A stretch of 64,000 bases of DNA, from NCBI GenBank assembly GCA_946965045.2, contig OX337235.1, positions 2,340,928 through 2,404,927 of the forward strand, written 5' to 3'. Positions 51,303-61,828 of this stretch are shown piece after piece. Every line of letters starts with the position of its first letter. The stretch's first letter is position 1. The notes under the pieces are model-generated. The model ran no database searches. It was not told where the DNA came from and saw nothing but the letters and a program-made list of their open reading frames with translations. The position numbers and the translations under genes are program-made. Source of the DNA: Epithemia pelagica (Eukaryota; Bacillariophyta; Bacillariophyceae; Surirellales; Surirellaceae).

Positions 51303-51590
51303 TCATCTCCGTCGGCTATCTTTTTCGATGCGTTTCCATGCAGCTTGAGTAGCTTCATTGAATCGATTTTGAACCTGTTGCACACAATCGCGACCAGTGA
51401 CAAGCATCCTTGCAATTATGAGCGGGTCCGTTTCTCTTCTCGCTTCTTCAAACTCTTTCCGGGCTTGCTTTTGCAAAAGTGTGTTCCAAGGCTCCCCCGT
51501 TTTTTCATCGGCCCAATGAAAATGTTTCGTCGTTCGTAGAATTTCTCGATACAAACTCAAGGCTTCCTTTTTACATGTACGCTCCGTCAT
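51303..51590 (-). CDS. LYR-motif protein
   Basis: Start chosen at 51590 (MTERTCKK), because the conserved LYR helix follows directly; the frame is open to 51662. The product is about 95 aa. ALSLYREILRTTKHF is the LYR (L-Y-R) tripeptide and first helix of the Complex1_LYR family. Later ARKEFEEARRETDPLIIARM has the typical R.EF...R..(T/D)P pattern. Such small mitochondrial proteins help Fe-S cluster or respiratory-complex assembly, with ACP and the ISC machinery. It could be an LYRM7/complex III assembly type, but the partner cannot be told. It overlaps no other gene and converges with xylose isomerase. Confidence 0.75.
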   Translation of the reverse strand: MTERTCKKEALSLYREILRTTKHFHWADEKTGEPWNTLLQKQARKEFEEARRETDPLIIARMLVTGRDCVQQVQNRFNEATQAAWKRIEKDSRRR

Positions 51591-51662
51591 ATGCCTCGTC
51601 TTGGTCGATGCAATCGACGCGCCTGGAACCCATATCTTTGGAGGCATTAGTTTCAACACCAC

Positions 51663-52231
51663 AATTGCAGATTGTCAACGCGAAAGTGCTCCTGGAGGAC
51701 CGTCCCTTTCGTTTCGTCGCCCATCGTCAAACGACAGCGTACGAATCTGCGTCCGAGAAGGAAACATCAAGGGGAGCGTGACGTCATCCATCGCGGGCCT
51801 TGGGTAGCGCAGATAGAGTAGCCACGGCACACTAGCTAGCTAGGGTACTCCTCTAGTTGGACTTCCAATTCAGCCTCGTTTTTTGCTTTCTAGACTTGAA
51901 TGAGTCCAATCTGTAACGAAAATGTTTGGCAAGCACGGATGTGTCGATACGAGCGCACCCAGAGAGGAACCCTTCACGTTAACATCGAAGCGAGACCAAT
52001 CCCACATGCAAGACGCTTCTGTGACAAAGAGAACCATTGTCGTCACAAAGAATGCTTGGGTGGGACCACAAAACCTCTACTCCGAAAAATGCGGACGACA
52101 CGATAAAAATCACTATAGCTTACTGGGGTGATTCCATTACACGATCTTCCAGTGAATGGTCATTGAGTACCTTGCCGTTTGAACCACCATCCAGATGTAG
52201 TAGAGCTACCAAAAATGTATCAAGGTCGAAA
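51663..52231. other. Intergenic region, no gene seen
   Basis: 569 bp between the LYR gene and the sulfotransferase 3' end. A GCTAGCTAGCTAGGGTACTCCT stretch, of the scattered TACTCCT motif type, lies at about 51832-51853. No credible ORF. Confidence 0.4.
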
Positions 52232-53419
52232 TTATCGACTAAGACATGGGTCCTCCATCCACCCCGCAACGGCATGGTCGAAAAAGTCTGGTGACGAAAC
52301 CACCACGTCCTCGCTTTGAACAAGGTACCGACGAATCCACAGGGATGCCGACCTTGCCACGTCCATGAGAGCTGATCGAAGGGACGAGTAGTGATGATCG
52401 CAAATATCCAAGAACACGCCATGGTTTCGACTTATATGCTCTGTGCTTTCGTCCACCAAGGACACGTCCAAACCCAGAAAGGCGCTGAGGTCCCGCATGT
52501 ACAATGCTTTTCGCGTCTGGTTCTGGTCTTGGATCTGGGAAATGTCGTAGAGAAAGAGTTTGTTGGGAACCGGTGACATGGATCTGGCTTGGGACACTTG
52601 GCTTTTCGACAAGAGCATGAGTTCCTCAGAATCCGTGAGCGCCGTCTTGCCCAACAAGGCGAGGGAGTCGTGGAACTTGGCTCGTTGGACACAGATACCC
52701 CGTGAGCCTCGGATGCAAGCCCCCCGAAGCATATCGGGTGGAGGCAGCGACTTGGGTCCATGGACACGTACATGAAAATTATAGAAACTTTCGAACCAAT
52801 CCACAGGATGCCGGATTCCCACCACGAATCGACAGGATGGCCAATATCGTCCCAAGGCAACCAAACCCGTCGCACTTTCCATTCCATGTGGATCCTTGTA
52901 TCCCACCTTGGTTTTCTCTCCCGCGCTATGGTTGGCCTTGATTCGATAGAGCATTTTGACAAACTCTTGGATTTCTCCATTGCGAACATGGTAGTCTTCC
53001 ATGGGGATGGTGTGGATTTCCGGATGTTTGCCCAAGAGTCTCAAATGATGGGTGGTCGAAGTTTTGGCAAATCCCAAAATAGCAAACTGGAGCATGGAGT
53101 CAATATAGTCGTTGGTCACATTCTGTTGCACATCCATGAGAATCTTGTACAGAGGAGGACGGATCCGAAGCATGTGGTTGGTGGAGGATTGGTTCTCGTC
53201 TGCAATAGTAGTAGGTGTCGTCGTCGTCGTTGTCGTCGTTTTTGTTGCTGTTGTTGCAGGAGGATTGTACCGGACGACTTTCTTGGACGTGCCCTGAAAG
53301 TGTTTGCGTGTGAACCAAAGCGCATCTTTCCCGGCAAACAACGCAAGACAAAGCAATACCGTCACGCAGCCCCACACAATGTTAAAGAGCTTCATACTGA
53401 TAATGATGATGAATTTCAA
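52232..53419 (-). CDS. Sulfotransferase-like type II membrane protein
   Basis: The 395-aa protein has an N-terminal hydrophobic segment (LFNIVWGCVTVLLCLALF) that fits a signal anchor, then a Thr-rich low-complexity stem. AILGFAKTSTTHHLRLLGKHPEI is the 5'-phosphosulfate-binding (5'-PSB) P-loop-like motif, with the K.S/T.TT pattern. FVVGIRHPVDWFESFYNF matches the 3'-phosphate-binding segment (R-H/N/D-P). The expected activity is transfer of sulfate from PAPS to a glycan or other Golgi substrate. The start may be M9 (53395). Acceptor unknown. It diverges from the isovaleryl-CoA dehydrogenase. Confidence 0.75.
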   Translation of the reverse strand: MKFIIIISMKLFNIVWGCVTVLLCLALFAGKDALWFTRKHFQGTSKKVVRYNPPATTATKTTTTTTTTPTTIADENQSSTNHMLRIRPPLYKILMDVQQNVTNDYIDSMLQFAILGFAKTSTTHHLRLLGKHPEIHTIPMEDYHVRNGEIQEFVKMLYRIKANHSAGEKTKVGYKDPHGMESATGLVALGRYWPSCRFVVGIRHPVDWFESFYNFHVRVHGPKSLPPPDMLRGACIRGSRGICVQRAKFHDSLALLGKTALTDSEELMLLSKSQVSQARSMSPVPNKLFLYDISQIQDQNQTRKALYMRDLSAFLGLDVSLVDESTEHISRNHGVFLDICDHHYSSLRSALMDVARSASLWIRRYLVQSEDVVVSSPDFFDHAVAGWMEDPCLSR

Positions 53420-54005
53420 GGATAGATGCTGTTCTTGTATCGTGCGGTAAATCAGTCTTTGTCAGGATCAACATTTCATGGAAAAGGGTGAACATTCATG
53501 TTGTTCCAACCTTTTCCGCTCTTCCTGGAAGGAAGAAAACGTGAAACGCCATCTTCTTCCTTTTGGCATGTTGGTCGTCATGGAAAGGCGCCCCGAAGAA
53601 AAAGAATGTGAGGGCAGCCTGCCTTTTTCTCCTCCCCCCGCTCGGCTACCGAATGTTGAGTATTTACAAGACGCTGTAACGCGTCTCTGCGCCGACCACC
53701 ACTGGATAGAGGCGCGCGCGCAGAGCTCGGAACCACAAAGAATGAGAACACTGTCAAATCAAAAAGAACCTGTCGACACCTGTTGTCGGTTGTCGGCCGA
53801 ACTTCGACCCAACGACGACGACGGACATGGTGCCAGCAAAAAGGACTTCACGAATGATTCCAACAACATTCTATTGTTGTGGTCGTTTTGAGGCTGGTAA
53901 TTGACAAAACTCGCACCCATTGTGCAAAATACAAAACAGTGTTTGGTTTAACGGGCAACCCCTTGCTTGCGCAACAAGGAAAGCGACTAGGTAGACTCCA
54001 AAAGA
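53420..54005. promoter_or_regulatory. Divergent promoter region
   Basis: 586 bp between divergent starts. A plus ORF (53478-53891) runs through it, but its Cys/Glu-rich composition does not look coding. No clear regulatory motif was found. Confidence 0.3.
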
Positions 54006-55424
54006 ATGATTCTGTCAAAAGCGGCCACCTCGAGGAGATTGTGTCAAGCCGTGTTCCGACCATCACAGGACAAATGGATGCGTTCCAACACAGCACTGGT
54101 ATCTACAAGCCATTGTCGTCGTTCCTTTTCTTCGGAGCCAATTGACGATGGCTCTTCGAGCAATTCTTTGTCGGCCGATCGGACGAATATGGATTCCCTC
54201 TTGTTCAATCCTACCGAAGAACATGCCCAATTGCGATCCATGATTCGATCCTTTGTGCAAGACAAGGTGGAACCTCAGGCCAATCTCTACAATGAACGCG
54301 AGTCGTTTAATAAGGACCTCTTTCGGGAGTTGGCCGGTTTGGGTGTCATGGGTTTGACTGTACCGGAAGAATACGGTGGCGTAGGCATGGAGGAAAGCCA
54401 TGCCGCCACTGCCGTCGCCATTGTTCATGAAGAACTAAGTTACAGTGATCCAGCCTTTTGTCTTTCCTATCTGGCTCATTCTCTCTTATTGACGCATAAC
54501 TTGTCCATGAATGGTAACCATGAGCAATTGCAACGATTTTTGCCAGGCTGCTGTACGGCCGAGACGATTGGAGGCATGGCCATGAGTGAACCAGGTGCTG
54601 GAACCGACGTTTTGGGAATGCAAACGACAGCCACTCCCAAAACAACGTCTAGTGGTGGTCCCAGTGAATGGATCTTGAATGGAACCAAAATGTGGATCAC
54701 CAATGGCACCTTGGGCGATGGACAAAGCACGGGTGATTTGTTTTTGGTCTACGCCAAGACGGGGCCTTCCCGCTCAGATCTGACCTTGTTTTTGGTAGAG
54801 AAGGACATGGTCGGGTTCCGTTTGGGACAGGCCATTCGAAACAAATTGGGTATGCGAGCTTCGCCCACAGCGGAATTGGTATTGGATCAGGTTGTGGTAC
54901 CCGCGTCTCATGTCGTGGGTTCGGTCCATGGAGCCACGGCTTGTATGATGCGCAATTTGGAAATTGAACGATTGGGTTTGGCCGCCATGGCCATTGGAAT
55001 TGCTCGACGTGCCTTGGATGAAATGAAGGCATATGCCGCCCAACGACAAGCCTTTGGAAAGTCTCTGTACCAATTTGGACAAGTACAACAATTCTTGGCC
55101 GAATCCTATGCCAAATACATGGCAGGCAAAACATTTTTATATGCCACGGCGCGGTCCTTGGATTTGCAGGGTAACGACAGCAAGAAGAAGGCAGCCTTTT
55201 CCTTGAATGCGGAGGGTACCAAGTTGTACGGTGCACAAATGGCCAAGGATGTCGCCGATGCCGCCATTCAAGTTTTGGGGGGCAATGGTTATGTGGGAGA
55301 ATATACAGTGGAACGTTTGTGGCGCGATGCCAAATTGTTGGAAATTGGCGGTGGAACCAACCAATCGCATCACAAAAACATGGCCCGGGCCTTGCACCAA
55401 TGCGCCGACGACAAGCTCGATTAA
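54006..55424 (+). CDS. Isovaleryl-CoA dehydrogenase-like acyl-CoA dehydrogenase
   Basis: The 472-aa protein starts with a basic, hydroxylated presequence (SKAATSRRLCQAVFRP, RRSFSSEP) expected for mitochondria. The acyl-CoA dehydrogenase core has LGVMGLTVPEEYGGVGM, MAMSEPGAGTDVLGM, MWITNGT, AFGKSLYQFG and QVLGGNGYVGEY. The helix NLEIERLGLAAMAIG carries a Glu at the isovaleryl-CoA dehydrogenase position, while the YEGT-type Glu of other family members is replaced by Gly in EIGGGTNQ. Such enzymes oxidise isovaleryl-CoA in leucine degradation, passing electrons to ETF. Substrate assignment rests on this Glu shift. Length fits the family. Confidence 0.85.
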   Translation: MILSKAATSRRLCQAVFRPSQDKWMRSNTALVSTSHCRRSFSSEPIDDGSSSNSLSADRTNMDSLLFNPTEEHAQLRSMIRSFVQDKVEPQANLYNERESFNKDLFRELAGLGVMGLTVPEEYGGVGMEESHAATAVAIVHEELSYSDPAFCLSYLAHSLLLTHNLSMNGNHEQLQRFLPGCCTAETIGGMAMSEPGAGTDVLGMQTTATPKTTSSGGPSEWILNGTKMWITNGTLGDGQSTGDLFLVYAKTGPSRSDLTLFLVEKDMVGFRLGQAIRNKLGMRASPTAELVLDQVVVPASHVVGSVHGATACMMRNLEIERLGLAAMAIGIARRALDEMKAYAAQRQAFGKSLYQFGQVQQFLAESYAKYMAGKTFLYATARSLDLQGNDSKKKAAFSLNAEGTKLYGAQMAKDVADAAIQVLGGNGYVGEYTVERLWRDAKLLEIGGGTNQSHHKNMARALHQCADDKLD

Positions 55425-55690
55425 GTGCAACACACACATATCAGAGCTGCCAACATGAGGAGAAAACCGATGTGTGAGAGTTGCACCAACATGTCGGAGA
55501 AAGGTAGAACCATGATCCCTTTGTCTTATTCAGGAAAAGAACATAGAACTATAAAAGAATTTTATCACAATTGTCAACCAAAATCGGAATGCTCCCGTGG
55601 TTACACTAGACACTCCTTTCCCAAGGAACCGAAAAGGATCCAAACTTCGAAAACACAACAGAAGCAAAACAGAGGGGCCTGGTCCTCGTG

Positions 55691-58016
55691 TTACACAGCA
55701 GTGACTTGATGCTCTTCGTCGTCCACTTCGTCACATGTTGATGCACTCTCCTCCGTGGAACGTACATTCGATTCCCCGCGTCCAGGACTCTTCAATGCGT
55801 CCTGCGATTTTTGTTCATTGTCGTCCTTTAATGATGAAGCACATTCTCCGTGGTCTTCGTCCCGGTCCTGAAGTAATGCGCCGGCCCAGTTACTGACGGA
55901 CGAGACCAACGAGTCTTTTTCCCGTGACGGTGCTTCACGAATCAACTCATCTATCTGACCTTGTAGCTTTTCCAACCGTGATGGTAAAGACAAACGTTCC
56001 ATCAGAGGAGATGCATCCTCGTCCATGGAGGCAATATTGCTGTGGTTACTTTGGTGAAGTGGACTCGATGAGGTCCTAAGAAATGGGATCACACTGTCAT
56101 TCCAGCAATCGCCACCGTAACAACCAAGCATATCGTCGTTGAAGGATGCTGCATCAAGGTCAAACGATTTCGACGGAGCGGATTCAAAGTGCTCCTCGAC
56201 TCGTGATTTCTTTTGAAAAGGAGGTGACGAAAGAGGAGACACCACATCATCGCTCTTGCCGTTCTTGAGTTTTGATAACCGCTTCGACTGTAGGGCTGGT
56301 GGGGATCGAATTTGTGTCAAGTTGATCTCACGGCGTTGACGACGAGAGGGACTGGAGATTGGTGTTGCAGATGTTGAATCAAATGAGAAAGAGTCGTCCG
56401 AAGATGAAAGTCGTGGCTCTACGACGGGATGGAATCGGGGAAACGGAAAGGATTCATCCTCATCTTCATGGTTATTCGTTGGGGGATCCGCTCGGTTGGT
56501 CGCCGGAGAAGGAGGAGCTTCGTCCTCTGGATTCAAAGCCGATGTTTCGTGTTGCACAATCTCGTGTTGTGGTCTACCCTGCGTCGCACTGTAGTAATGG
56601 TGATACCTATGGAAAGGCGTATATTGGCTCTGAGCCCACGGCGGTGCGAAATGGTTCGGATAACGGGGCGTTGCAGCAACAGGTTTCGGAGGCGAGCCTC
56701 CATACCACGGATATGATGCACTAGGATGTCTCATTGGTGGCCAATAGTTCGCGTCCCAATCATTGTGGTGACGATAGGCAACCGGAGTTCTCCCCTGAAT
56801 AGGACTCTTCATCTTCTTTTCACTGTTCGGTGAGTGCGTGGGTGCCGGGCCAGGAGATGGTGATCCATCCGACACAGCAGTCATTTGAGGACTATTCGAC
56901 GCACCGCCTCCATTTGCGATTGTACGCTTTGCGGAGAAATACACATGCAGCAAACGATATTCCATATCCTCTTCGCCATCTGCCTTATACCTAGTAGCAT
57001 TGGTAAAATACGTTGTCAGTCTTCCATAAAGTGAAAGTTCCCTTGAGTCGACCACTTACACCGTCCATAAAGCACTCCCAAAACGGCGACAGTCAGCATT
57101 ATCTCCCTTTGGGTAGCAATCTAGGAAGTGAGAAGAATCGGGAGAGACACGTGAGCAACATGGTCAATGAAACAAGACCATTGTTCTTCGAAACGTACAT
57201 CGTTGCTGCAGAGCGGTTGGTTTCGGAAATTGGGGACCCGACAAACTCCACGGACACGATGCCTTAGGGAGCTGTTCCGGGGTTAATAACAAGTGCTGCA
57301 AGTGTGGTGAGGGTTTTGGTGATACACGAGGAAGATGCGGCTTCTTAGGCTTTTTGTCGGGTCTGAGAAGCACATATAGACCCTCTATGATGTAAACACA
57401 GACGCGAAAATGCATCAAGGTAAGACACAAAAGTTCAAGATATCGCTGACTGTAATGAATGAAAATGGCACGTACCTTTGAACTCAAGGGGTGGTGGAGA
57501 CAATTTTTGGCCCTCAGGACCAACTGGAACAATACAGAATTTCAAGTTCTTGTGCGGCGGTGGGAGAGGTCCTTGACCATGCAAGCATTCAAATATAGAT
57601 CGCACATCGGTGTCTGACAATCGCCGTGACACTGTCGAGGACGTGTTCGAAGTGATCGAGAAAGAGGACGAAAAGGTCGAAGACGGCGATGTCAAGGCTC
57701 GTTGATGTCGTTCCGAAGACAAGGATATTTCCCCTCCATATGATCGTGAGGATTGTTTGGTCTGGTGAGTATTAGCCGCAGTGCTAACGCCACCAGGGTC
57801 ACAGTGATCATGGTTATGAATGGGTGAAGACGATGAGCATGAGCTAGATGCCGTCACAGAGGAAGACCGACCAGGCGGAGAGGACATCGACATCGTGGAA
57901 CGGTGGTACAACGTTGATATTTTCGTTCGTCCTTGCTGTCTTTGCAAAGAACTCGTCACGTTGTCTTGGTTTTGGGTAGGGGCGTCTTCGATCATGCTTA
58001 CACGAAACCAACTCAA
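55691..58016 (-). CDS. Three-exon unknown protein, Ser-rich
   Basis: Hand-resolved exons are 58016-57476, 57120-57060 and 56990-55691, with introns of 355 bp (GTACGT..TAG) and 69 bp (GTAAGT..TAG). All joins keep frame; the product is 633 aa. Exon 1 is Ser/Thr-rich, then SRRLSDTDVRSIFECLHGQG and LKFCIVPVGPEGQKL. The short middle exon reads DCYPKGDNADCRRFGSALWT, joined to VYKADGEEDMEYRLLHVYFSAKR at the start of exon 3; this Cys/Gly-rich stretch looks like a folded domain I do not recognise. The rest is Pro/Ser/charged, with PPFQKKSRVEEHF and an acidic tail. It may be a nuclear or regulatory protein, but no family can be named. Confidence 0.7.
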
Positions 58017-58454
58017 ATCTACGTTTTTGACAAACTTGACTGCGTTTGGCGAAAATCGAAGTAGCCATCCTTTGAGGAGAAGGGCCTAAAGCGTTGCTCG
58101 CACTTCCCCATCCATTCACATCGTGGAGGTTTGTCGTTCCACGCTTGACGGCTATTTATTGGACCTTGCTCATGACATCAGGGCCGCCGAGTAGGGTGTG
58201 GGTGTATTCCATATGTCCGCCGTGAACAAATCCAATTGCCATGGAGAGTTAGACAGCGTGGGAAATGTCTCGCAGATCTACGCAGCGAAACAAAGACGAA
58301 TACCAGTCGGAGATACTCGCCTCGTCAAGACACTGGAGGTGCGAAACGAATACCAGTCGGAGATAGTCCCCTCGTCAACACAATGGAGGTGCGAACATTC
58401 GATTACAACGCATACGTCTGGACCACGTCGGGAGAGGAGCAACAGAATCGTGGT
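58017..58454. other. Intergenic spacer with a tandem repeat
   Basis: 438 bp between two minus-strand genes. The only structure seen is the 50-bp tandem repeat listed separately. Confidence 0.4.
58298..58396 (+). repeat. Tandem 50-bp direct repeat, two copies
   Basis: GAATACCAGTCGGAGATA..C followed by CTCGTCAA.ACA..GGAGGTGCGAA occurs at 58298-58347 and again at 58348-58396, with a few substitutions between copies. It lies in the presumed promoter of the gene on the minus strand that starts at 58016. Confidence 0.7.
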
Positions 58455-61230
58455 TCACCGCTGCACTTGACTGCCATTGTTGTTGCCCGTCTTGCTTTGC
58501 ACACCCGCTTTTTCGAGGAGGGGAATCAGTTTGCCCTGTCGAAACAATAGATTGGTGGCACGGAATCCTCCAATGGCTTGGCCACCCACAAATAAGCTTG
58601 GTACGCTCCGACTATTTGCCTGGCGTTCCAGTTGCTGTCGAATCCCCGAAGCAATCTGGAAATGCGGACCCAACTCCACAACGTGCAACTCCTCGACTTG
58701 CACTGTATTCTGGAAGAATTCAAGTAATCTGTGACACTCAGGACAGGTGTTGGACGAAAACACGACTGCAGGGTAATGTTGCACAATGGATGTCATGCAC
58801 TCATCCAAGGTCAAATCGCACTTGTCATTGAACTCTTGTTTGTTCGATGCTGTCACAGTTTCAGCGTCGTTGCTAATCTTGATTGGTAGAGCTCCAGCCT
58901 CCTCCAACAGCCCTCTCAGCTGACCCTTGGCATGTAACGCGGACGTTTCATCTCCTCCCCCAATGCTACGACCACCGACAAAGACGTTTGGCACCGTATG
59001 TCTTCCCGTCATTCGATTCAATGTGACTTGTACTCTGTGTGCATCTACCCCGTTCAATGTCAAATCAATGACATAAGGACGATGCAACCCCTCAAGGGAC
59101 AAAGATTCCAAAGCGAGCTTGCAATAAGGGCACCTGATTTCAAACGACAAGAATAGACGAATGACAACACGGAAAAAATGAGATGCGTAACAAGACGTGA
59201 GCGGAAAACCCTTGTGCTTCGCATGATTCTTTTGTCATTTGAAAGCACTACACATACCAAGGTTTGGAAAATACAACCACTGGGTGCGTTTGCACAATAC
59301 GTTCAATGCACTCTTGTTTGGTCAAATCGCATTGGTCCTCGTTGTCGACTTGGTCATTTTTGCTATTTTTGTTGTTTTGTGTTTCCGAATGTCGCAGCAA
59401 TGCCTTGGGAGGATGCGGGTTGCTGCTCGTGGTACCAGATAGGTTGTGGTTGACTGGGAGTGTCACTGCGGTGGTGGTGGTTGCAGCTTTTTGTATCGTT
59501 TTGCGATGGGCCATTCGTGGCATTGGTTGTCGTCGCAACCATCGTTCGGCATCCATGGCCGCTTGAGCCCCTTCACTAGCCGCTGTAATCGCTTGTTGGT
59601 ACACCGCATCCGTGACTTGTCCGGCAGCAAAGACACCGGGCAAGGAGGTTTGTGTCTTGAGTATGAGAGACTGTGTTGTCGTTGTTGTTGGATACAATCG
59701 AATGAGACCCGACTGGGGATCCAAATCCAGGTGTGAGGCCAACCATTGGGTATTGGGCGTGGCACCAATCATGAGAAAGGCACCTTGACACGAGACGGTC
59801 GAGCGTTCGGGACTGTCGGGTTGGGCCATGGGATTTTGCGCCATGTTATTAGAATTGTCCTGATCGCTGCTGATACTGGGCGATTGTTTCTTCAGACGAG
59901 CTCCCACCAACTTGATAGTAGGACGACTGCTGTGCGATTGTTGTGAGGTTTGTTGCTTTGGTTTCGAGTGTTGTTCCTCCTGGTGTTCTACCAACCATTC
60001 CTCGACAACATAGGGTGTCCGCAGTTCAATGTTGGGTGTTTGTTGTACCAACTGCCATAGTTGGGACTGTGCCGGTGTCCGAAAGGTATTCCGCCGGTGT
60101 ACCAAAGTGATAGACAAATGGCGAGGATCTAGAGCGGCCAAATACAAGGCAGCATCCAAGGCTGCCTCCCCTCCTCCAACCACCAACAAGGATACCTTAG
60201 GATTCCAATGGGTCATGAATGGTGGTGGTGGTGGGAGTGGAACATAGGACGGTCCATCGCAAATGGGACAATTGTGAATCGACCGTCCCCACAAAACCTC
60301 GTCTTCCAAAGGCAAATGCAATCGTCGGGGTGTTGCACCAGTAGCCACAATGACGGAACGAGACCATAGGGTGGTAGAATCGGCCTGCGTCAATTCAAAG
60401 AGCGAGTACAAGGAAGAATCGGTCATGGCAATCATCCTGGTGGAAGAGGAACCGTCGTGCGTGCTGGTGGTGTACCAATGTAAGTCAAGAGACTGGACGA
60501 GTAATCCAGAGCGAGCCCAGTCTACTCCTGTCGTCGTGACTTGTTGGCGTGTCTGATACAACCATTGCAAGCCACTTTGTTGTTTTGAGGGAGACGACGG
60601 ATTGGTTCCGTTCGTGTGCTCTTGGGGCAGAATGGTTCCCCAACTTGGAAAGTTCTCTAGCGTCGCAGTTTCCGACAATAATCCCATGGTCGAACCCATG
60701 ACAATGGTGGACAAACCAGCTCGGGCTGCAAAGAGGGCAGCGGTCAAACCGGCCGGACCGGCACCCACAATGACAACATCGTAGTAATCGTCGTGTGGGG
60801 TAGTTGAAAGGGTAACTTGTGATGGTGGATTCATCGTGGCCGTCATTTGCCGTTGTGCTTCCACCAAAGGAAACGAGCCTCCAGGAACTAGTTGGAACCC
60901 TCCTTCTCCTTTTCTCAATGAACTGGAAGGATGGCGGGAAACCGACAGAGGTTTGTTGTTGTTGTTGTTATGTTCTGACCACTGGGATGGAAATTCTTGT
61001 TGTGGTTGTTCAAGATGCTCCTGTTGTTCCAAAAGAGCCACCATGGGAATCAACATGATAAGGAGGGGTAGATAGAGCACCAACACGGCAATCAGGGCCC
61101 ATAATTGATATCGACGACGTCCCCACGCTGGACAAACCACCACACCGCGGGGAGACGGCGATGCAAAGGAATTCTCTGGCAACCTGGATGGATGCGATGA
61201 CGATGACGATGACGACGAATACCACGCCAT
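58455..61230 (-). CDS. Thioredoxin reductase fused to two glutaredoxin domains
   Basis: Exons 61230-59258 and 59133-58455 are joined across a 124-bp GTATGT..CAG intron, giving 883 aa. The N-terminal region is Ser-rich with one membrane segment (LWALIAVLVLYLPLLIMLI). The thioredoxin-reductase part has the FAD motif VVIVGAGPAGLTAALFAARA at about residue 145, the active-site CPICDG at about 320, the NADPH motif LLVVGGGEAALDAALYLAAL, and GVFAAGQVTDAVYQQAITA. Two Grx domains follow: the first has VVFSKPWCPYCKLAL (the CPYC crosses the splice site) and VPNVFVGGRSIGG; the second has VVFSSNTCPECHRLL and VPSLFVGGQAIGG. The protein could pass electrons from NADPH to Grx disulfides, in a secretory or plastid-periplastid compartment given the membrane anchor. 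Both Grx domains keep CxxC. Confidence 0.88.
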
Positions 61231-61828
61231 GGTATGGAGCTTATGGGTTCAGGGGCGCCTCTCAAATGCCTCTTAAAGAGGGGGTGAAAGTGATAGGGTG
61301 ATCCAGTCTTTTATTGAAGTCACGAATGTATTTGGGGGCATCGATAAGAACCAAATAGAACCCCACCGCGCCCCATAAAGACACGGCGCGAGGCGCGAGA
61401 AGCGAGACGGAAGCAGCGCGGCCCGAGTGAGATCTGTCGACGGCGTATATCAGCCACGCCATCGTCACAAGCTTAGCAATCCATGTCAACAACCACCATC
61501 CACCAATATCACACCAGACAGAAACGAACGACACAATTGCAAAATCTTTCACGGCCACATTTTGCCAATCTACTCCCCGGCCAGCATGGAACACTACCTG
61601 CCCACCACGGCAACCGCCCCACTTCTCTGCGAACTCACCGCTTAGAAGTTCCCCCAAACACTAGAGCGTAAAATAAAACAAAGTCAATCCTTATTCCATA
61701 CATCGGGAAGTAGAACAAGGAGCACAGTTGGTTCGTAGTCAAGCAACAACAGAGAGAACGGAACTAATCGCAGCTAACAGAATCAAACAAATCGAGTGAG
61801 AGCGTCGTGAACAACATTGTATCCGAAA
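61231..61828. promoter_or_regulatory. Divergent promoter region
   Basis: 598 bp between divergent starts. A minus ORF (61262-61657) is open, but its Trp/Val-rich composition is not supported by any motif. No clear element was found. Confidence 0.3.

Noticed and set aside
53478-53891. 137-aa plus-strand ORF before the acyl-CoA dehydrogenase
   Set aside because: No motif, mixed composition, and it runs through the likely promoter.
54697-55437. 246-aa minus-strand ORF
   Set aside because: Antisense shadow of the acyl-CoA dehydrogenase.
61262-61657. 131-aa minus-strand ORF with hydrophobic stretches
   Set aside because: Located in the divergent promoter; no motif and unusual Trp/Val composition. 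Left as intergenic.
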